NCBI GenBank assembly: GCA_964554125.1
Contig: CAZKNG010000083.1
Location: 1 to 10,135 of the forward strand
Origin: JAGHBT01 sp035311885
GTDB lineage: Bacteria; Krumholzibacteriota; Krumholzibacteriia; Krumholzibacteriales; WJIX01
DNA length: 10,135 bases
Direction of reading: 5' to 3'
Part shown: one piece after another, positions 7,151 through 10,135 of the stretch
Position numbering within the stretch: the first letter of the stretch is position 1
Layout of the letters: every line of letters begins with the position of its first letter
Position numbers and translations under genes: made by a program
The notes under the pieces: generated by a model
What the model saw: only the letters and a program-made list of their open reading frames with translations
What the model was told of the DNA's origin: nothing
Databases searched by the model: none

Positions 7151-7552
7151 CTATTTCTCACCTCCAAACTCCGCCTGCAGGAAATCGATAATCTCTTTCG
7201 TATTAGTCCCGGGACCAAAAACCTTAGCAACACCTGAAGATTCAAGGCTTTCAATATCCTCTGCGGGGATAATCCCGCCTCCGAAAACCATAATATCATC
7301 GGCTCCCTTTTCCTTAAGCAGTTCGATGACTCTCGGAAACATCGTCATGTGAGCTCCGGATAAAATACTCAGCCCTATAACATCAACATCCTCCTGAACC
7401 GCTGATTCAGCTATCATCCCGGGGGTTTGATGAAGACCGGTATAAATAACCTCCATTCCAGCATCTTTCAGAGCATTTGCTACAACCTTGGCCCCTCTGT
7501 CGTGACCGTCAAGACCTGGCTTGGCAACAAGTACTCGGATCTTCTTATCCAT
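7151..7552 (-). CDS. B12-dependent acyl-CoA mutase, small (cobalamin-binding) subunit
   Basis: The 133-residue protein is a stand-alone B12-binding Rossmann domain of the methylmalonyl/isobutyryl-CoA mutase type. It holds adenosylcobalamin base-off/His-on. The signature is complete: DGHDRG at 15-20 (DxHxxG, with His17 as the lower cobalt ligand), SIL at 62-64 (the SxL element) and GGG at 91-93 lining the nucleotide tail. Near the N-terminus, Lys11 in VAKPGLDGHD corresponds to a Lys that supports the His ligand in MutB. The length matches separate small subunits such as IcmB or HcmB and archaeal MCM small subunits, rather than the fused ~730-residue MutB. GGAGG lies 8 bases before the ATG, and the gene follows the large subunit by 23 bases, so the two are surely co-transcribed and form a heteromer. 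Substrate is set by the large subunit. Confidence 0.95.
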   Translation of the reverse strand: MDKKIRVLVAKPGLDGHDRGAKVVANALKDAGMEVIYTGLHQTPGMIAESAVQEDVDVIGLSILSGAHMTMFPRVIELLKEKGADDIMVFGGGIIPAEDIESLESSGVAKVFGPGTNTKEIIDFLQAEFGGEK

Positions 7553-7575
7553 CTCTGTTTCCTCCAGCGTTTACT

Positions 7576-9240
7576 TTATAAAAATATCGGTTCCTGATAT
7601 TCACCGAAGACTTTTTTCAACTCAGCTATTATCTCACCCTCGGTGCAGTAAGACCTTGCACAGTCGAGCATTACAGGCATTATATTATCTGTGCCCCTGG
7701 CTGTCCTGGATAACCTTTCGAGTTCCCTTCCAACCTTGTCATTGTCCCTTTCCCGACGAATCCGGGCCAGAGCTTCACTCTGATTTTTCTCAACTTCGGG
7801 ATCGATCTTGAGTATCGGGATATCTATCTCTTCATTCTCCATAGCAAACTTGTTCAGCCCTACTATTATCTTCTTCTTCTCCTCTACCTGTTTCTGATAT
7901 TTATATGCGGCTCTGCTTATCTCTTTCTGGAAGAAACCCTTTTCTATCGCTTTAATAACCCCTCCCAGCTCATCGATCTTCCTGAAATAATCCTCGGCCT
8001 GCTCTTCCATCTCACGTGTCTTTGCTTCAATGAAATAACTTCCCGCCAGAGGGTCTATAGTATTTGCCGTTCCCGTCTCGTGAGCAATGATCTGCTGGGT
8101 CCTCAGAGCTATACGGACCGCTTTCTCAGATGGAAGGGCAAGTGTCTCATCCATCGAATTGGTATGAAGGGATTGAGTGCCCCCGAGTACCGCTGAAAGC
8201 CCCTGGAAGGCGGTGCGTACTATATTGTTCTCCGGTTGCTGCGCTGTCAGGGAACAACCCGCGGTCTGTGTGTGAAATCTCAGAAGAAGAGATTTTTTCT
8301 TCTTCGCCCCGTATTTCTCTTTCATCCTCTTTGCCCATATTTTCCTGGCGGCCCGATACTTGACAATCTCCTCGAAGAAATCCAGATGAGAATTAAAGAA
8401 AAAAGATAATCTGGGAGCAAAATCGTCCACATCAAGTCCAGCTTCAATCCCGGCTTCAACATAGGCAAAACCGTCAGCCAGAGTAAAAGCCAGTTCCTGG
8501 ACCGCCGTAGAACCGGCCTCCCTTATATGATAACCGCTGATACTGATCGTATTCCACCTTGGTACGTTCCTGGAGCAGAATTCCAATATATCTGTTATGA
8601 TACGCATTGAAGGTTCCGGAGGGAATATCCATGATTTCTGAGCGATATATTCCTTTAAAATATCGTTCTGTATTGTCCCCCCCATTTTATCAAGCTCAAT
8701 CCCCTTCTTCTCACCCGCGGTAAGATAGAAAGCGAGTAGAATTGAAGCCGGGGCATTAATGGTCATCGAGGTTGTGATCTTCGAGAGATCTATTCCGTCA
8801 AAGAGTATCTCCATATCCCGAAGTGAATCTATAGCCACCCCGCACTTTCCAACCTCACCCAGAGAACGCTCATGATCTGAGTCATAACCCATAATCGTAG
8901 GCATGTCGAAGGCAACACTGAGCCCTGTCTGTCCATGGTCCAGAAGGTAGTGATACCTGCCGTTTGTGTCCGCCGCTGAACCAAAACCGGCAAACTGCCT
9001 CATGGTCCAGAACCTTCCGCGGTACATATTAGGGTAAACACCGCGTGTATATGGATATTCACCGGGAAAACCAAGATCCCTGTTATAATCCAGTTCCTCA
9101 GTATCATCAGGCGTATAAATAGGCTTAACAGGTTGTGAAGAAACTGTTGTGAAATCTATATCCTGTTGTTTGAGGTCTTTTAGTTTATCGAAATATCTTT
9201 TCCTGCTCTCTTCATAACGTTTTCTTTCTTCCTCATTCAT
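7576..9240 (-). CDS. B12-dependent acyl-CoA mutase, large (catalytic) subunit, isobutyryl-CoA mutase-like
   Basis: This 554-residue TIM-barrel subunit catalyses a radical carbon-skeleton rearrangement of an acyl-CoA with the adenosylcobalamin carried by the small subunit. The length equals split mutase large subunits (IcmA, HcmA, archaeal MCM alpha). Family motifs run through it: YRGRFWTMRQFAGFG (73-87), GLSVAFDMPT (106-115), GTIQNDILKEYIAQ (188-201), SISGYHIREAG (233-243, with His238 matching catalytic His244 of MutB), APRLSFF (275-281) and TQSLHTNSMDE (355-365). An automatic label would be methylmalonyl-CoA mutase. Aligning without gaps around these motifs to Propionibacterium MutB, however, Tyr89 is Phe83 and the carboxylate-binding Arg207 is Gln201, the Phe/Gln pair of isobutyryl-CoA mutase. 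Ala110 replaces the Asp of 2-hydroxyisobutyryl-CoA mutase, arguing against that enzyme. Likely reaction: isobutyryl-CoA to butyryl-CoA (inference). AAAGGG lies 5 bases before the ATG. The MeaB gene is 59 bases upstream. Confidence 0.93.
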   Translation of the reverse strand: MNEEERKRYEESRKRYFDKLKDLKQQDIDFTTVSSQPVKPIYTPDDTEELDYNRDLGFPGEYPYTRGVYPNMYRGRFWTMRQFAGFGSAADTNGRYHYLLDHGQTGLSVAFDMPTIMGYDSDHERSLGEVGKCGVAIDSLRDMEILFDGIDLSKITTSMTINAPASILLAFYLTAGEKKGIELDKMGGTIQNDILKEYIAQKSWIFPPEPSMRIITDILEFCSRNVPRWNTISISGYHIREAGSTAVQELAFTLADGFAYVEAGIEAGLDVDDFAPRLSFFFNSHLDFFEEIVKYRAARKIWAKRMKEKYGAKKKKSLLLRFHTQTAGCSLTAQQPENNIVRTAFQGLSAVLGGTQSLHTNSMDETLALPSEKAVRIALRTQQIIAHETGTANTIDPLAGSYFIEAKTREMEEQAEDYFRKIDELGGVIKAIEKGFFQKEISRAAYKYQKQVEEKKKIIVGLNKFAMENEEIDIPILKIDPEVEKNQSEALARIRRERDNDKVGRELERLSRTARGTDNIMPVMLDCARSYCTEGEIIAELKKVFGEYQEPIFL

Positions 9241-9299
9241 AATAACCCTTTCGGATCGTTCAGCTGAAACTCCCTCTCGATAACTAAACCATATTTATA

Positions 9300-10135
9300 T
9301 CATTCAATATTTATCATTTTCTCAAGCTCATCGACTACACTGTAGGGTGATATTACGCCCGCGTATACTTCTTTCATCTTTTCATCGAGCAATTTCCTTA
9401 TTATCGGGCTACTCCTTATCCTTCTCTCAAGACGGTCAAGCAGGGCGTTTCTCACACGCAAAAAGAGAATCTCTCTGTTCTTTTCTTTCATGAGGTTTTT
9501 TTCGGCCAGAAAATCCCTGTGTTCCTGAATAGCTTTCTTCAGCTTATCTATCCCTTTATTTCTCAATCCGCAGGTCAGAATAACCCTTGGGGACCACTGA
9601 TTTTCCGAAACTTTCTTCAGCTTCAATACAGATTCGATCTCTCTGGCAGCCATCTCCGCGTCCTGATGGTCTGATTTATTCATTACGAAGATATCTCCTA
9701 TCTCCATAAGCCCCGCCTTCATAGCCTGAATAGAGTCACCGGATTCGGGAACCAGAATCACTACAACAGTGTGAGTTTTATCGGCGATTTCCAGTTCCGA
9801 CTGTCCAACGCCTACAGTTTCTATAAAAACTATATCTTTGCCGTAGGCGTCGAGGATATCTATTGCTTCATCTGTACAGTTTGAAATTCCACCCAGACTC
9901 CCCCTGCTGGCAAGACTCCTTACGAAGACACCGGGATCATCTGAGAACTGCTGCATTCTCACTCTATCCCCGAGAAGAGCTCCCCCGCTGAATGGACTGG
10001 TCGGATCAACGACTATAATCCCCACACTCTTGTCATCTTCTCTGTAATGCGAGGTCAACTTTGAGATGATCGTACTCTTCCCCGCGCCTGGGGGGCCCGT
10101 GAACCCGACTCTGTACACCCCTCTTATGTAGGGAA
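9300..10135 (-). CDS. meaB: MeaB/ArgK-family G-protein chaperone of the acyl-CoA mutase, partial at N-terminus
   Basis: The minus-strand frame stays open to the right edge, so the first part of the gene is missing. The visible residues begin FPYIRGVYRVGFTGPPGAGKST; a GTG at 10118 is an internal Val, not the start. The family is about 310-330 residues, so roughly 40-50 N-terminal residues lie outside. The G-protein motifs are complete, numbering that Val as 1: Walker A GPPGAGKST (8-16), DPTSPFSGGALLGDR (38-52, a MeaB hallmark with the metal-binding Asp), ETVGVGQSE (100-108, switch region) and the base-reading NKSD (147-150). The C-terminal helices after about 200 fit the MeaB dimerisation arm. 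MeaB uses GTP to gate adenosylcobalamin loading and to protect or reactivate the mutase. Being directly upstream of the mutase subunits, it is almost surely their dedicated chaperone. In the isobutyryl-CoA mutase fusion IcmF the same G domain is part of the enzyme. Confidence 0.95.
   Translation of the reverse strand, partial: PYIRGVYRVGFTGPPGAGKSTIISKLTSHYREDDKSVGIIVVDPTSPFSGGALLGDRVRMQQFSDDPGVFVRSLASRGSLGGISNCTDEAIDILDAYGKDIVFIETVGVGQSELEIADKTHTVVVILVPESGDSIQAMKAGLMEIGDIFVMNKSDHQDAEMAAREIESVLKLKKVSENQWSPRVILTCGLRNKGIDKLKKAIQEHRDFLAEKNLMKEKNREILFLRVRNALLDRLERRIRSSPIIRKLLDEKMKEVYAGVISPYSVVDELEKMINIE

Noticed and set aside
7576..9240. 2-hydroxyisobutyryl-CoA mutase as the identity of the large subunit
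   Set aside because: That enzyme has Ile and Asp at the positions that are Phe83 and Ala110 here.

Overview
The window reads as a chromosomal segment of an uncultured or little-studied bacterium with acyl-CoA (short-chain acid) metabolism. Two features hint at a member of the FCB-type candidate phyla (Krumholzibacteriota, Eisenbacteria and relatives) or a similar deep-branching anaerobe: a lipoprotein with a short cohesin-like beta-sandwich, and next to it a large secreted M6 (immune inhibitor A type) protease. This placement is inference from gene style; there is no rRNA or other phylogenetic marker. No mobile element, CRISPR array, tRNA or rRNA was seen.

Layout. (1) Positions 1-2828, minus strand: a lipoprotein gene (2235-2828), then a large M6 metalloprotease whose C-terminal end lies beyond position 1. 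Both carry export signals, so this is a cell-surface module unrelated to the rest. (2) Positions 2829-3268: a 440-base divergent intergenic region with a sigma70-like promoter for the right-hand gene, a weaker candidate for the left-hand pair and a 12-bp perfect palindrome. (3) Positions 3269-4822, plus strand: a biotin-dependent acyl-CoA carboxyltransferase, most like propionyl-CoA carboxylase beta (pccB). (4) Positions 4929-10135, minus strand: a co-directional run, in transcription order MeaB GTPase (N-terminus beyond the right edge), B12-dependent acyl-CoA mutase large subunit, mutase small (B12-binding) subunit, acetyl-CoA C-acetyltransferase, 3-hydroxybutyryl-CoA dehydrogenase. A 125-base AT-rich gap with two inverted repeats separates the mutase genes from the thiolase and may mark a second promoter.

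How the genes fit. The standard reading is propionate metabolism (propionyl-CoA to methylmalonyl-CoA to succinyl-CoA). The mutase, however, lacks the two residues that mark methylmalonyl-CoA mutases. It has Phe83 where MutB has Tyr89, and Gln201 where MutB has the carboxylate-binding Arg207. This is the pair known from isobutyryl-CoA mutase. With a split mutase, its own MeaB chaperone, Hbd and thiolase all on one strand, the run fits a C4 route better: isobutyryl-CoA to butyryl-CoA, then the last steps of beta-oxidation (or the first steps of butyrate synthesis) through 3-hydroxybutyryl-CoA and acetoacetyl-CoA. The acyl-CoA dehydrogenase and crotonase needed to join these steps are not in the window. 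This reassignment is the most interesting point here.
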